DNA from: Alphaproteobacteria bacterium AO1-B
GTDB lineage: Bacteria > Pseudomonadota > Alphaproteobacteria > Rhizobiales > Stappiaceae
Assembly: GCA_001890945.1 (NCBI GenBank)
Contig: MLAX01000001.1
Span: forward strand, 992,001-1,056,000
Direction: 5' to 3'
DNA length: 64,000 nucleotides
Below the pieces are notes generated by a model. That model searched no databases and was not told the origin of the DNA. It worked only from the letters and a program-made list of their open reading frames with translations. Below, piece after piece: positions 7,950 through 16,229 of the stretch (its first letter is position 1; every line of letters starts with the position of its first letter). The translations under genes were made by a program, and so were the position numbers.

Positions 7950-10112
7950 ATGACAGAACGGGTCGACGCCCACGGATTGCAAGTGGCGAAAGAACTCTTT
8001 GAGTTTGTAAACGACAAGGCCTTGCCTGACACCGGTGTTGATCAGGAGCATTTCTGGAAAAGCCTGTCAGCGCTTGTTCATGACCTTGCCCCGATAAACC
8101 GCGACCTGTTGGCCAAACGCGACGCGCTCCAGGAAAAGCTGGATGCTTGGCATCGGGCCAACCCCGGCACGCCCGAGATGGCGACTTACAAAACGTTTTT
8201 GGAGGAGATTGGTTATCTCGTCCCGGAAGGCGAAGCGTTCGAGGTCGGGACCCAGAACATTGATCCCGAAATCGGATCTGTTGCAGGCCCGCAGCTTGTG
8301 GTTCCGGTGATGAATGCACGGTATGCGCTGAACGCCGCCAATGCCCGGTGGGGATCCCTCTATGACGCGCTTTACGGAACCGATGCCATGGGCTCCAAGC
8401 CGCAAGCCGGCGGCTATGACGAGGCGCGCGGCGCTGAGGTGATCGCCTACGCCCGCAAGGTTCTCGATGATGCAGCTCCGCTGGCTGCAGGCAGCTGGGC
8501 GGACATCACAGGCCTTTCGATTGAAAACGGCACTCTATCGGCTGCGACGGACGGTGGAGCGATCGGCTTGCAGAATCCGGCCCAATTCGCTGGTTATTCC
8601 GGCGATGTTGCATCCCCTTACAAGGTCTTGCTCATCAAGAATGGTCTGCATCTTGAAATCAACGTTGACGGTCAGCACCCGATCGGGAAGACCGACAAGG
8701 CACATATCTCGGATGTTATTCTGGAATCAGCCATGTCGACCATCATGGACTGCGAAGACTCCGTTGCGGCCGTCGATGCTGAAGACAAGGTTGTCGTTTA
8801 CACCAATTGGCTTGGACTGATGAAAGGCGATCTGGAAGAAACCTTCCAGAAGGGCGGCGAGACGGTCACCCGCCGCATGAATGGGGATCGTCAGTACTCC
8901 GCTCCCGACGGCACCGCTCTGTCCCTTCATGGCCGGTCCCTGTTGTTGGTGCGCAATGTGGGCCACCTAATGACCATCGATGCGGTTCTGGACAAGGACG
9001 GCAACGAAGTTCCGGAAGGACTTTTGGATGGCATGATCACCGCACTGATCGGCCTGCATGATGTCGGTCCGAACGGCCGGAACACAAACAGCCGCGCGGG
9101 CTCCATCTATATTGTGAAGCCGAAGATGCACGGCCCTGAGGAAGTCGCCTTTGCCTGCGAGATCTTCAATCGTGTCGAAGACGCGCTGGGCATGGCGCGC
9201 AACACGATGAAAATGGGCATTATGGATGAGGAGCGCCGGACAACGGTTAACCTCAAGGAATGCATTCGTCAGGCAAAGGACCGCGTGTTCTTCATCAACA
9301 CCGGCTTCCTGGACCGGACCGGTGATGAAATGCACACCTCCATGGAAGCAGGTCCGATGATCCGCAAAGGCGACATGAAAGCGTCGACCTGGATCGGCGC
9401 CTATGAAAACAACAACGTTGATGTTGGCCTTGCCTGCGGTCTTCCGGGACATGCTCAGATCGGCAAGGGCATGTGGGCGATGCCTGATCTCATGAATGCC
9501 ATGCTGGATCAGAAGATCGGCCACCCGATGTCGGGCGCAAACACTGCGTGGGTTCCGTCTCCGACGGCTGCGACGCTTCATGCGCTGCACTACTACAAGG
9601 TATCCGTTGCAGGCCGTCAGGCTGAGCTGAAATCGCGCGATGCCGCGAAACTGGACGACATCCTGTCAATCCCGGTTGCCGAACGTCCGAATTGGGCGCC
9701 GGAGGACATTCAGGCCGAACTCGACAACAACGCTCAAGGCATTCTTGGGTACGTGGTCCGCTGGGTCGAACAGGGCGTTGGCTGTTCCAAGGTGCCGGAC
9801 ATCAACAATGTTGGTTTGATGGAAGATCGCGCGACACTGCGGATCTCCTCGCAGCACATTGCCAACTGGTTGCGTCATGGCGTGTGTTCCGAAGCGCAAG
9901 TCGTTGAGACGATGAAGAAGATGGCCAAGGTAGTGGACGCCCAGAACGCAGGCGACCCGCTGTACCGGCCAATGGCGGATGACTTTGACGGGTCCGTTGC
10001 GTTCCAGGCAGCACTCGAGCTTGTTCTGGAAGGTACGAAGCAGCCAAACGGCTATACGGAGCCGGTCCTGCATCGCCGCCGGATCGAGTTTAAGGCCAAA
10101 GCGGCCGCTTGA
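7950..10112 (+). CDS. glcB: Malate synthase G
   Basis: Condenses glyoxylate with acetyl-CoA to malate in the cytoplasm. The 720-residue length fits the monomeric G isoform. Recognisable blocks include [53 protein letters not shown], the TIM-barrel segment [19 protein letters not shown] and [19 protein letters not shown]. The open frame begins at 7728 but ATG 7950 ([17 protein letters not shown]) has GGAG six bases upstream and is the family N-terminus. The gene stands alone with its own terminator at 10140. Glyoxylate made by the ureide genes at the other end of the window (AllA) or by glycolate oxidation could feed it. Confidence 0.97.
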   Translation: MTERVDAHGLQVAKELFEFVNDKALPDTGVDQEHFWKSLSALVHDLAPINRDLLAKRDALQEKLDAWHRANPGTPEMATYKTFLEEIGYLVPEGEAFEVGTQNIDPEIGSVAGPQLVVPVMNARYALNAANARWGSLYDALYGTDAMGSKPQAGGYDEARGAEVIAYARKVLDDAAPLAAGSWADITGLSIENGTLSAATDGGAIGLQNPAQFAGYSGDVASPYKVLLIKNGLHLEINVDGQHPIGKTDKAHISDVILESAMSTIMDCEDSVAAVDAEDKVVVYTNWLGLMKGDLEETFQKGGETVTRRMNGDRQYSAPDGTALSLHGRSLLLVRNVGHLMTIDAVLDKDGNEVPEGLLDGMITALIGLHDVGPNGRNTNSRAGSIYIVKPKMHGPEEVAFACEIFNRVEDALGMARNTMKMGIMDEERRTTVNLKECIRQAKDRVFFINTGFLDRTGDEMHTSMEAGPMIRKGDMKASTWIGAYENNNVDVGLACGLPGHAQIGKGMWAMPDLMNAMLDQKIGHPMSGANTAWVPSPTAATLHALHYYKVSVAGRQAELKSRDAAKLDDILSIPVAERPNWAPEDIQAELDNNAQGILGYVVRWVEQGVGCSKVPDINNVGLMEDRATLRISSQHIANWLRHGVCSEAQVVETMKKMAKVVDAQNAGDPLYRPMADDFDGSVAFQAALELVLEGTKQPNGYTEPVLHRRRIEFKAKAAA

Positions 10113-10407
10113 TTGACCGGCAACTCTGAAGATCAGAAACCCTCGCCCGAATGCCGGGCGGGGGTTTTATTTTGGATATTGAATTAAATTTAAGCGAACC
10201 GGCAGAACATCCGGCCTGTCAATCGTTAACGCCTCACCTTTTCTGAGCAGTGGAAACTGTTTTACTCTATCGTGTTGATGAAAGAAAAAACAATTAGATC
10301 AATGCAGTAGTGGCTTTAAGAAGTTGTTATTCAAACTTTCAGTCTGATACGTACATTTACACAGAGATCTTTGGTTCCCGATAGGATATCCGGACTTGGA
10401 GATCTAA
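10113..10407. other. Intergenic region of 295 bp with a terminator and an AT-rich leader
   Basis: It contains the glcB terminator (10140-10169), then an AT-rich stretch leading to the diguanylate cyclase/phosphodiesterase gene. I see no further ORF and no RNA gene. Confidence 0.6.
10140..10169 (+). terminator. Intrinsic terminator of glcB
   Basis: CCCTCGCCCG (10140-10149) pairs over ten bases, with one G-T pair, with CGGGCGGGGG (10155-10164), followed by TTTTATTTT. It lies 27 bases after the glcB stop. Confidence 0.88.
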
Positions 10408-12531
10408 ATGCTAACTGTCTTGTCTTGCATCGCCTTTGACCATGACCCCTTTTCGCTCGGGCTTGCTGTTGCAATCCTTGTCGTGGGGGCTGTCCTGACG
10501 ATGCGCCTCTACGCGCGGGTCCGCAGAACGCAAGGCAGCTTGAAATACATGTGGTTGTTTCTGTCTGGCATGATTGCAGGCGGAACCATCTGGAGCACAC
10601 ACTTCGTCTCCATGCTGGCGTACGAAAGCCCGTTGATCCTCGGTTATGATGTGACGCTAACAGCGGCGTCTCTTGTTATCGCGATCCTTGGAACCACGTT
10701 TGGCCTTTGGTTGGGCAGCCTGACACAGCGATCTGCTTTGATCGAGGTTGGCGGTGCTGTATTTGGTCTGTCGATCGCAGCCATGCATTTCACCGGCATC
10801 CACGCCATGCGCGTCTCCGGGGTTTCCCAGCTTGATACGCTGTTTGTGGTCGTTTCCGTTGTGTTGGCAGCTGTCTTCGGCATGATCTCCACCAGCCGGA
10901 TCGCGCGGCCCGTGACGCGTTACTGCAAGTATGGCGCAGCACTTGCCTTCATTCTTGCTGTCGGCAGCATGCATTTTACCGCAATGGCCGGGATGAACAT
11001 ACTTCCGCTCCGGCTGGATGCGGAGGGGCTTGATCTTGTCTCCAATCAGTTGGTTGGGATGGGTGTCGCTTTCACGATGAGCGTCCTGTTGTTAAGCGCG
11101 ATGATCACCTACTCGATCGACACGGCCAATGCCGAAGTGACGAACAATCAGATCACGCAGATCGCGCATCAGGACCCGTTGACAGGTCTGCCCAACCGCA
11201 AGGGGGTCGAGCTCTTTACGGACGGCTTGATATCACGTGTTGCCCTCGACAATGCCCGCGTTGTTGTCGTGACCTGCAACCTGTCGCGGTTCAAGGCGGT
11301 CAACGAAGCCTTGGGCCACACGACCGGAGATGCGCTTCTCCGGCACATTGCCCGCAATCTGTCGACCCATCTGGATCAGGATGAATATGTCGCCCGTGTT
11401 GCCGGTGACGAATTCGTTATAGTCGGCAAGCCAGTTTATTATCGCGGCTATTTGCTTGATCTGTGCAAGCGCATTCAGAAGATCGTTGCTATGCCCTTCG
11501 GCGCCGGTGATGACGCTGTTCATGTAGACAGCGCAGTTGGCTATGCGCTATTTCCGGAACATGCGCAAAATGCTGAGGAGCTGTTTTCCGCCGCCGAACG
11601 CGCCATGCACCGGGCCCGCTCTGAAGGTGGAAACGCAGCTCAGTGTTATGACCCGGCAAAAGACGACAAGGTAAAAGACCAAAGTGCGCTTGCGATCGAT
11701 TTGCGCAAGGCACTGCGGAACAATGAGTTCGTTCTACACTATCAATTGCAAAATGATGTCCAGACCCATGACGTGACGGGGACCGAAGTGCTCCTGCGCT
11801 GGAATCATCCGGTACGTGGATTGGTTCCCCCGTTCGCCTTTATTCCGATAGCTGAGGAAACCGGCCAGATCCTGGAAATTGGAGCATGGATCGTCCGGAC
11901 AGCGTGCAAGGAAGCAGCTGGCTGGTCCAAGCCAATCCGGATTGCTGTGAATGTTGCCCCGATCCAGCTGTCTGACGCGAATTTCCCGGATGTGGTCGCG
12001 AATGCCTTGAAGGAAAGCGGTCTGGATCCGTCTCGCCTGGAACTGGAAATCACGGAAACCGGTATTATTGAAGATACGAACCACGCGCTGCAGGTGATCC
12101 AGCAACTGAAACGGCTGGGCGTCCGCATCGCAATGGATGACTTCGGGACGGGTTATTCCTCTCTTGCCACCTTGCAAGCCTTCCCGTTCGACAAGATCAA
12201 GATCGACCGGGAATTCATCAAGGACCTCAGCACGAACGCGCAATCCGAAGCGATTGTCCGGGCAACCATCATCTTGAGCGAAAGCCTGAATATCCCGGTG
12301 CTTGCCGAAGGTGCCGAAACCGAGGAACATTTGCGGCTTTTGAAGCATCACGGCTGTAAAGAGGTTCAAGGCTTTTATTTTGGAAAACCCATGCCGGCTT
12401 CCGAGGTCCGCCATCGCATCAACAGCGGCGCCAAGCAGCCGCAAGAGGTTTCAGAAACAGAAACCAAATCTGCCAAGTCAAAGCCAGCTGTAAAACCTGC
12501 TCTCCAGCTTCTGCCCGCCAGAGTTGCTTGA
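10408..12531 (+). CDS. MHYT-GGDEF-EAL membrane protein (cyclic-di-GMP turnover)
   Basis: A 707-residue inner-membrane sensor. The N-terminal ~230 residues hold seven membrane segments with three MHYT-type motifs (STHFVSM, AAMHFTGIHAM, GSMHFTAMAGM), a domain proposed to bind copper and sense O2, CO or NO. The GGDEF domain (about 245-410) has AGDEF (RVAGDEFVIV) in place of the usual motif, and its LSRFKAVNE block departs from the LDxFKxVND consensus, so cyclase activity is uncertain. The EAL domain (about 430-680) reads TEVLLRW for EALLRW but keeps the catalytic glutamate, ELEITE, DDFGTGYSS and IKIDREF, so phosphodiesterase activity is likely. Start ATG 10408 has a GGAG upstream. It is a single gene just before the copper-like envelope cluster. 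Confidence 0.95.
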   Translation: MLTVLSCIAFDHDPFSLGLAVAILVVGAVLTMRLYARVRRTQGSLKYMWLFLSGMIAGGTIWSTHFVSMLAYESPLILGYDVTLTAASLVIAILGTTFGLWLGSLTQRSALIEVGGAVFGLSIAAMHFTGIHAMRVSGVSQLDTLFVVVSVVLAAVFGMISTSRIARPVTRYCKYGAALAFILAVGSMHFTAMAGMNILPLRLDAEGLDLVSNQLVGMGVAFTMSVLLLSAMITYSIDTANAEVTNNQITQIAHQDPLTGLPNRKGVELFTDGLISRVALDNARVVVVTCNLSRFKAVNEALGHTTGDALLRHIARNLSTHLDQDEYVARVAGDEFVIVGKPVYYRGYLLDLCKRIQKIVAMPFGAGDDAVHVDSAVGYALFPEHAQNAEELFSAAERAMHRARSEGGNAAQCYDPAKDDKVKDQSALAIDLRKALRNNEFVLHYQLQNDVQTHDVTGTEVLLRWNHPVRGLVPPFAFIPIAEETGQILEIGAWIVRTACKEAAGWSKPIRIAVNVAPIQLSDANFPDVVANALKESGLDPSRLELEITETGIIEDTNHALQVIQQLKRLGVRIAMDDFGTGYSSLATLQAFPFDKIKIDREFIKDLSTNAQSEAIVRATIILSESLNIPVLAEGAETEEHLRLLKHHGCKEVQGFYFGKPMPASEVRHRINSGAKQPQEVSETETKSAKSKPAVKPALQLLPARVA

Positions 12532-12654
12532 TAACCGGCCGGGGCCTATCGAATTGGTTCTTGTCACAGCTGTGCCCGTCTGCTCTCGGTGAAGTGAGTG
12601 ATTTTCATCCAGCCGGGACTGGCTTTTCAGAAACAACTGCGATAGGGCGATCCC

Positions 12655-13029
12655 ATGCGTTCGTTTTTGACGGTCCTTTTGCTGATTCTTTTCACCGCGG
12701 TGCATGGTGTGCCGGCGGCGGCATTCAACGTGTCCGATTGGAAAGGCCAAGTGGGATCGTTTTCTGCAGCGGCCGTGCTTGAAGACATGAACAACGTCGA
12801 TCTGCCTGCGCAGACGGCGGACTTGAAGGAAGTCATGGCCTGCTGTGGCCAGGAAGTCAGCGATGCTGCGCCGCATGCCGGCAGCAAATGCTCAAGCGAC
12901 TGCGCCTCCGTCTTGCCCATGCCGCCCGGCTTGGTGGTACCCGGCTCCGTCCGGGTTCACGAAAACACTGGGAAGACGCTCACGATGGCAGCGCCCGCCG
13001 TCGCTGATCACCCGCCCCAATCTGTCTGA
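12655..13029 (+). CDS. Small secreted Cys-containing protein, unknown function
   Basis: 124 residues with a clear signal peptide (MRSFLTVLLLILFTAVHGV, cleavage near 22). The mature part carries four cysteines at about 63, 64, 79 and 83 (ACCGQ, then SKCSSDC). That spacing could bind a metal such as copper, or form disulphides. I recognise no family with certainty; some short CopL-like metal-associated proteins look alike. It heads a cluster of five genes on one strand (12655-14988) whose later members suggest copper or redox work in the periplasm. A 67-bp gap separates it from the DUF2933 gene. Confidence 0.65.
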   Translation: MRSFLTVLLLILFTAVHGVPAAAFNVSDWKGQVGSFSAAAVLEDMNNVDLPAQTADLKEVMACCGQEVSDAAPHAGSKCSSDCASVLPMPPGLVVPGSVRVHENTGKTLTMAAPAVADHPPQSV

Positions 13030-13096
13030 GACCGGACTTTCCGGGACATCTGCCGGCGCTTGCCGACCTAAATTACTCAGACAGAAAGGGAGCAAG

Positions 13097-13393
13097 ATGC
13101 TCACCTCACATAACGTTTCGCCGCTGCGCAGCCGGTTCGCTTTTGATCGGCTGCGGCAGAGTGCTAGTCCCCGTTCGCTCTTCATGCTGGCGTGCTGCCT
13201 CATGATGGCCGCGGGAATGGCTATTGTTCTTGCAAGTGCGCCAGCCAGTGCGTCGTTTGCCGATCGCTTCTGGCCCGTTTTGCCGCTTGCCGGTTGTTTG
13301 GCGATGCATTTGATCATGCATCGCTTCATGGGGGGATGTGTCCACCAAAGAAGCGGTGACAACCGCACACACGGAGACAAATCCAATGCTTAA
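13097..13393 (+). CDS. DUF2933-like small membrane protein
   Basis: 98 residues, with a basic N-terminus, a hydrophobic helix (about 29-49) and a second (about 58-75) ending in the HLIMHRFMGGC His/Met/Cys-rich segment. Two helices followed by a C-P/AMHLxMH-type end is the mark of DUF2933 proteins, which often sit beside copper genes. I chose ATG 13097 because GGGAGCAAG lies just upstream; the longer in-frame reading from 12845 overlaps the preceding gene. Its last eight bases overlap the start of the DUF411 gene, so the two are probably co-translated. Function is unknown. Confidence 0.7.
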   Translation: MLTSHNVSPLRSRFAFDRLRQSASPRSLFMLACCLMMAAGMAIVLASAPASASFADRFWPVLPLAGCLAMHLIMHRFMGGCVHQRSGDNRTHGDKSNA

Positions 13394-13856
13394 TCACAAA
13401 CTGGTCCGCGCAGGCGCCCTTGCGGCAGCGCTGTTGGCCGCTCCGGCGATGGCGGATGGGGAACGCACGGTCATAGTCTTCAAGACCCCTTGGTGTGGGT
13501 GCTGCCATGTCTGGGCGGAAGAGGTTGCCAAGGCCGGCTACAAGGTCGAGATCCGCGATATGGAAGATCTGACCTCCATCAAGAAGCAGGCCGGCGTTCC
13601 GGGCGATTTGCAGGCCTGCCACACGGCTGTGCTTGGCGATGAGCGCAAGTACGTGCTGGAGGGCCATATCCCTTTGCAAGCGATGGATAAACTGATGAGT
13701 GAGCGCCCCGACATTCGCGGGCTGGCAGTTGCCGGGATGCCGACGGGGTCGCTCGGAATGGACTACGATCCCGCGGCTCAATATCTGGTCCACGCCTTGC
13801 CGATTGAACCTGGTGCAACACCACGCGTTTATATGAAAATGGGCGAGGTTAAGTAA
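13386..13856 (+). CDS. DUF411 periplasmic metal-binding-type protein
   Basis: 156 residues with a signal peptide (to about residue 23, LLAAPAMA). The mature protein has TPWCGCCHVWAEEV, a thioredoxin-like CxxC site with an extra Cys, then ACHTAVLG, the GHIPLQAMDKLM block and GLAVAGMPTGSLGM, all DUF411 hallmarks. DUF411 proteins are commonly found with copper resistance genes and are taken to bind metal or move thiols; no enzyme activity is established. ATG 13386 overlaps the DUF2933 stop by eight bases, and the next gene begins one base after its own stop, so the operon is tightly coupled. Confidence 0.88.
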   Translation: MLNHKLVRAGALAAALLAAPAMADGERTVIVFKTPWCGCCHVWAEEVAKAGYKVEIRDMEDLTSIKKQAGVPGDLQACHTAVLGDERKYVLEGHIPLQAMDKLMSERPDIRGLAVAGMPTGSLGMDYDPAAQYLVHALPIEPGATPRVYMKMGEVK

Positions 13857-13857
13857 C

Positions 13858-14514
13858 GTGTCTCTGCTGACAAGAAGATCATTTCTTGCCGGTTCGGCGA
13901 GCCTGACAGGGCTCGCCGTCTCCGGCTGCGTGTCGACGACGACACCGCCGGCTGTGCCGCCGGTCTCACCGTATCTATCCATGTACCGGGCAATGCCGGA
14001 AGAACGGTTTCCGATCCCGGCGATCAATCTGAACAAGGTTCCGGAGCGTTATTACCGTAAGCAAGTGCGGTATAACACGCCCGAGCGTGTCGGCACGCTG
14101 ATCGTCGATACCTCCAACTATTATCTCTATCTGGTCCAGGAAAACGGCATGGCCATGCGCTACGGTGTTGGTCTTGGTCGAGCCGGATTCGAATGGTCGG
14201 GCCGCGCCCGAATTGCCCGCAAAGCGCCATGGCCAAGATGGGTCCCGCCGGAGGAAATGATCCAGCGCGAGCCGGAGCTTGAGCAGTGGAGCTGGAAGAA
14301 CGGCGGCATGGATCCGGGTCTGGAAAACCCGCTGGGTGCGCGTGCGCTCTATATTTATCAGGGCAACGTCGACACGCTCTACCGGATCCACGGCACAGCC
14401 GAATATTGGACAATTGGGTCCGCTGTTTCCAGCGGCTGTGTCCGTGTGATGAACCAGGACATAATCGACCTTTATGGCCGTGTGCCGGTGGGGTCCCAGA
14501 TCGTCGTTATCTAG
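13858..14514 (+). CDS. L,D-transpeptidase (YkuD family) lipoprotein
   Basis: 218 residues starting at GTG 13858, one base after the DUF411 stop. The N-terminus has a twin-arginine-like TRRSFLAG and a lipobox ending AVSGC (Cys24), so it should be exported and lipid-anchored. The YkuD domain (about 78-218) contains LIVDTSNYYLYLV, the His178 block YRIHGTAEYW and the catalytic SSGCVRV (Cys194). These enzymes cross-link peptidoglycan 3-3 or attach proteins to it. Copper is known to inhibit L,D-transpeptidases through the active-site Cys, which makes its place beside copper-type genes notable. A cytochrome c gene follows after three bases. Confidence 0.9.
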   Translation: MSLLTRRSFLAGSASLTGLAVSGCVSTTTPPAVPPVSPYLSMYRAMPEERFPIPAINLNKVPERYYRKQVRYNTPERVGTLIVDTSNYYLYLVQENGMAMRYGVGLGRAGFEWSGRARIARKAPWPRWVPPEEMIQREPELEQWSWKNGGMDPGLENPLGARALYIYQGNVDTLYRIHGTAEYWTIGSAVSSGCVRVMNQDIIDLYGRVPVGSQIVVI

Positions 14515-14517
14515 GTC

Positions 14518-14988
14518 GTGGGGAAACCATTACACTCTCTGGCGATTGCCGGGGCCCTGATTGCGGTCCTCGGCGCCGCCGCTCTGTTTGTGTTGCCAGG
14601 CAATGAAAACACCGGCTTGCTTAAGCCTGAAAATGTTGACGTGGTTGCGCGTGGGAAGATTATCTACGACGAGACCTGCGCGGCCTGTCACGGGGCAAAT
14701 CTGGAAGGGGAAGCGGATTGGCAAATGCCAAAGGCGGACGGACTGATGCCGGCACCGCCTCATGACGTCTCTGGTCACACTTGGCACCATTCCTCGAAAC
14801 TGTTGTTCGACATGACCAAGTACGGCGTTGCCGAGGCTGCAAATCGTGAAAACTACCAGTCAGCGATGCCCGCCTATGAGGGCGTGCTAACGGACGATGA
14901 GATCATTGCTGTGTTGTCTTTCATCAAGGCAAGCTGGTCCGAAGATGTCCGGGCCAGGCACAACGCGCTTGATGCATCCACAAACTGA
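14518..14988 (+). CDS. Membrane-anchored or periplasmic monohaem cytochrome c
   Basis: 156 residues beginning at GTG 14518. A single N-terminal hydrophobic helix (about 7-27) serves as anchor or signal. CAACH (54-58) binds the haem and Met117 in YQSAMPAYEG is the likely sixth ligand, followed by LTDDEIIAVLSFIKASW, the typical class I ending. It is the last gene of the 12655-14988 cluster, three bases after the L,D-transpeptidase. It probably passes electrons in the periplasm; small cytochromes of this kind often accompany multicopper oxidases or copper genes, but no oxidase is in the window. Confidence 0.9.
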   Translation: MGKPLHSLAIAGALIAVLGAAALFVLPGNENTGLLKPENVDVVARGKIIYDETCAACHGANLEGEADWQMPKADGLMPAPPHDVSGHTWHHSSKLLFDMTKYGVAEAANRENYQSAMPAYEGVLTDDEIIAVLSFIKASWSEDVRARHNALDASTN

Positions 14989-15006
14989 CCAGCCCTATGG
15001 TATTTT

Positions 15007-16218
15007 CTAAAGCGGTAGTGCTGGCGTTTCCTGAAAACCCAGATGGAGCTCGTTGCCGGTGTAGGGATTGGCGCGGGCAACATCTTCGTTGAGGTCATGC
15101 CCAAGGCCCGGTTCCTTTGACGGGATGATATAGCCGTTCTCCCATCGGACCGGTGTTTTCAGAAGGTCCGCGAAGAACCCGTCAAAGGTGCGGATTGATT
15201 CCAGCACCAGAAAGTTCGGGCTGCAGGTCGCAAGCTGGATATTGGCGAGCGCCACCAAGGGCCCGCAATAAAGGTGCGGAGCGACTTGCGCCGAATGGCA
15301 TTCCGCCATCGCCGCGATCTTTTTAGCCTCCAGAAGCCCGCCGACCCGGCCAAGGTTCATCTGCAAAATGCTGGCGGCTCCCGTCTCCAGAACACGCGAG
15401 AACTCGTACTTTGTGCAAAGCCGCTCGCCGGTTGCTACCGGAATGGAGGTGAAGCGGGCCACTTCCGCCATATCCTCCGGCTTTTCGGGCGGGATCGGCT
15501 CTTCAAACCAGAGCGGATCGTACGCTTCCAGCCGCCGGGCGAGGCGCTTGGCACCAGACACCGTGAACTGGCCATGGGTGCCGAACAATAGATCGGCTTT
15601 TGTGCCGACCGCCTCGCGGATTTTTTTGCAGAACGCCTCGGAACGCTCCAGATCCTCAAGGCTCGGTTGGTGGCCGTCGTAGATGGTGTAAGCGCCGGCC
15701 GGGTCGAATTTAACGGCCGTAAAGCCCTGGTCAACGGCCTTGGCCGCTGCTTTAGCAGCCATATCCGCGTCGTTATAGACGTTGGGTTTATCCGGGTCCG
15801 GATAAACATCGCCGTCGGCTGGATAAAGATACGTGTAGGAACGCAGCCGCTCATGCACCTTGCCGCCGAGCAGCTCATAGGCGGGTTTGCCCGCCGCCTT
15901 GCCGATGATGTCCCAGCAGGCCATTTCCAGACCCGACAGCACGCCCATGACGGTCACATCCGGACGCTGCGTATATCCGGCACCGTAGGTCTTGTGCCAG
16001 AGCTTCTCGATATGGTGCGGGTCTTCGCCGGCGAATTGGCGTTCAAAGACATCGACCGCCATCTGTGCCACCAGGTTCGGCCCGAAGGTGGCATTGTAGA
16101 TCTCTCCGTAGCCGGTGATACCGCACTCAGTCACCAGCTTGACGAAGATGAAATACCGCCCACCGTGGCGGGGCGGCGGGTTGCCAACGACGAAGGTTTC
16201 GATATCGCTTAGTTTCAT
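15007..16218 (-). CDS. Mandelate racemase/muconate lactonizing enzyme family protein (enolase superfamily)
   Basis: 403 residues. The N-terminal capping domain has GYGEIYNATF and GLEMACWDIIGKAAGKPAYELLGG. The barrel shows TAVKFDP (K170), LWFEEPIPPE (E239/E240), ATGERL (E265) and VAPHLY (H315). The strand that normally ends in the first metal-binding Asp reads LLFGTHGQFT here, so that ligand looks replaced by G/T/H. The family abstracts a proton next to a carboxylate, as acid-sugar dehydratases and epimerases do. It is the third gene of an operon with a GMC oxidoreductase and an aldehyde dehydrogenase, suggesting alcohol to aldehyde to acid, followed by dehydration or epimerisation. The substrate is unknown. 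Confidence 0.9.
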   Translation of the reverse strand: MKLSDIETFVVGNPPPRHGGRYFIFVKLVTECGITGYGEIYNATFGPNLVAQMAVDVFERQFAGEDPHHIEKLWHKTYGAGYTQRPDVTVMGVLSGLEMACWDIIGKAAGKPAYELLGGKVHERLRSYTYLYPADGDVYPDPDKPNVYNDADMAAKAAAKAVDQGFTAVKFDPAGAYTIYDGHQPSLEDLERSEAFCKKIREAVGTKADLLFGTHGQFTVSGAKRLARRLEAYDPLWFEEPIPPEKPEDMAEVARFTSIPVATGERLCTKYEFSRVLETGAASILQMNLGRVGGLLEAKKIAAMAECHSAQVAPHLYCGPLVALANIQLATCSPNFLVLESIRTFDGFFADLLKTPVRWENGYIIPSKEPGLGHDLNEDVARANPYTGNELHLGFQETPALPL

Positions 16219-16229
16219 GTCGAACCGTT

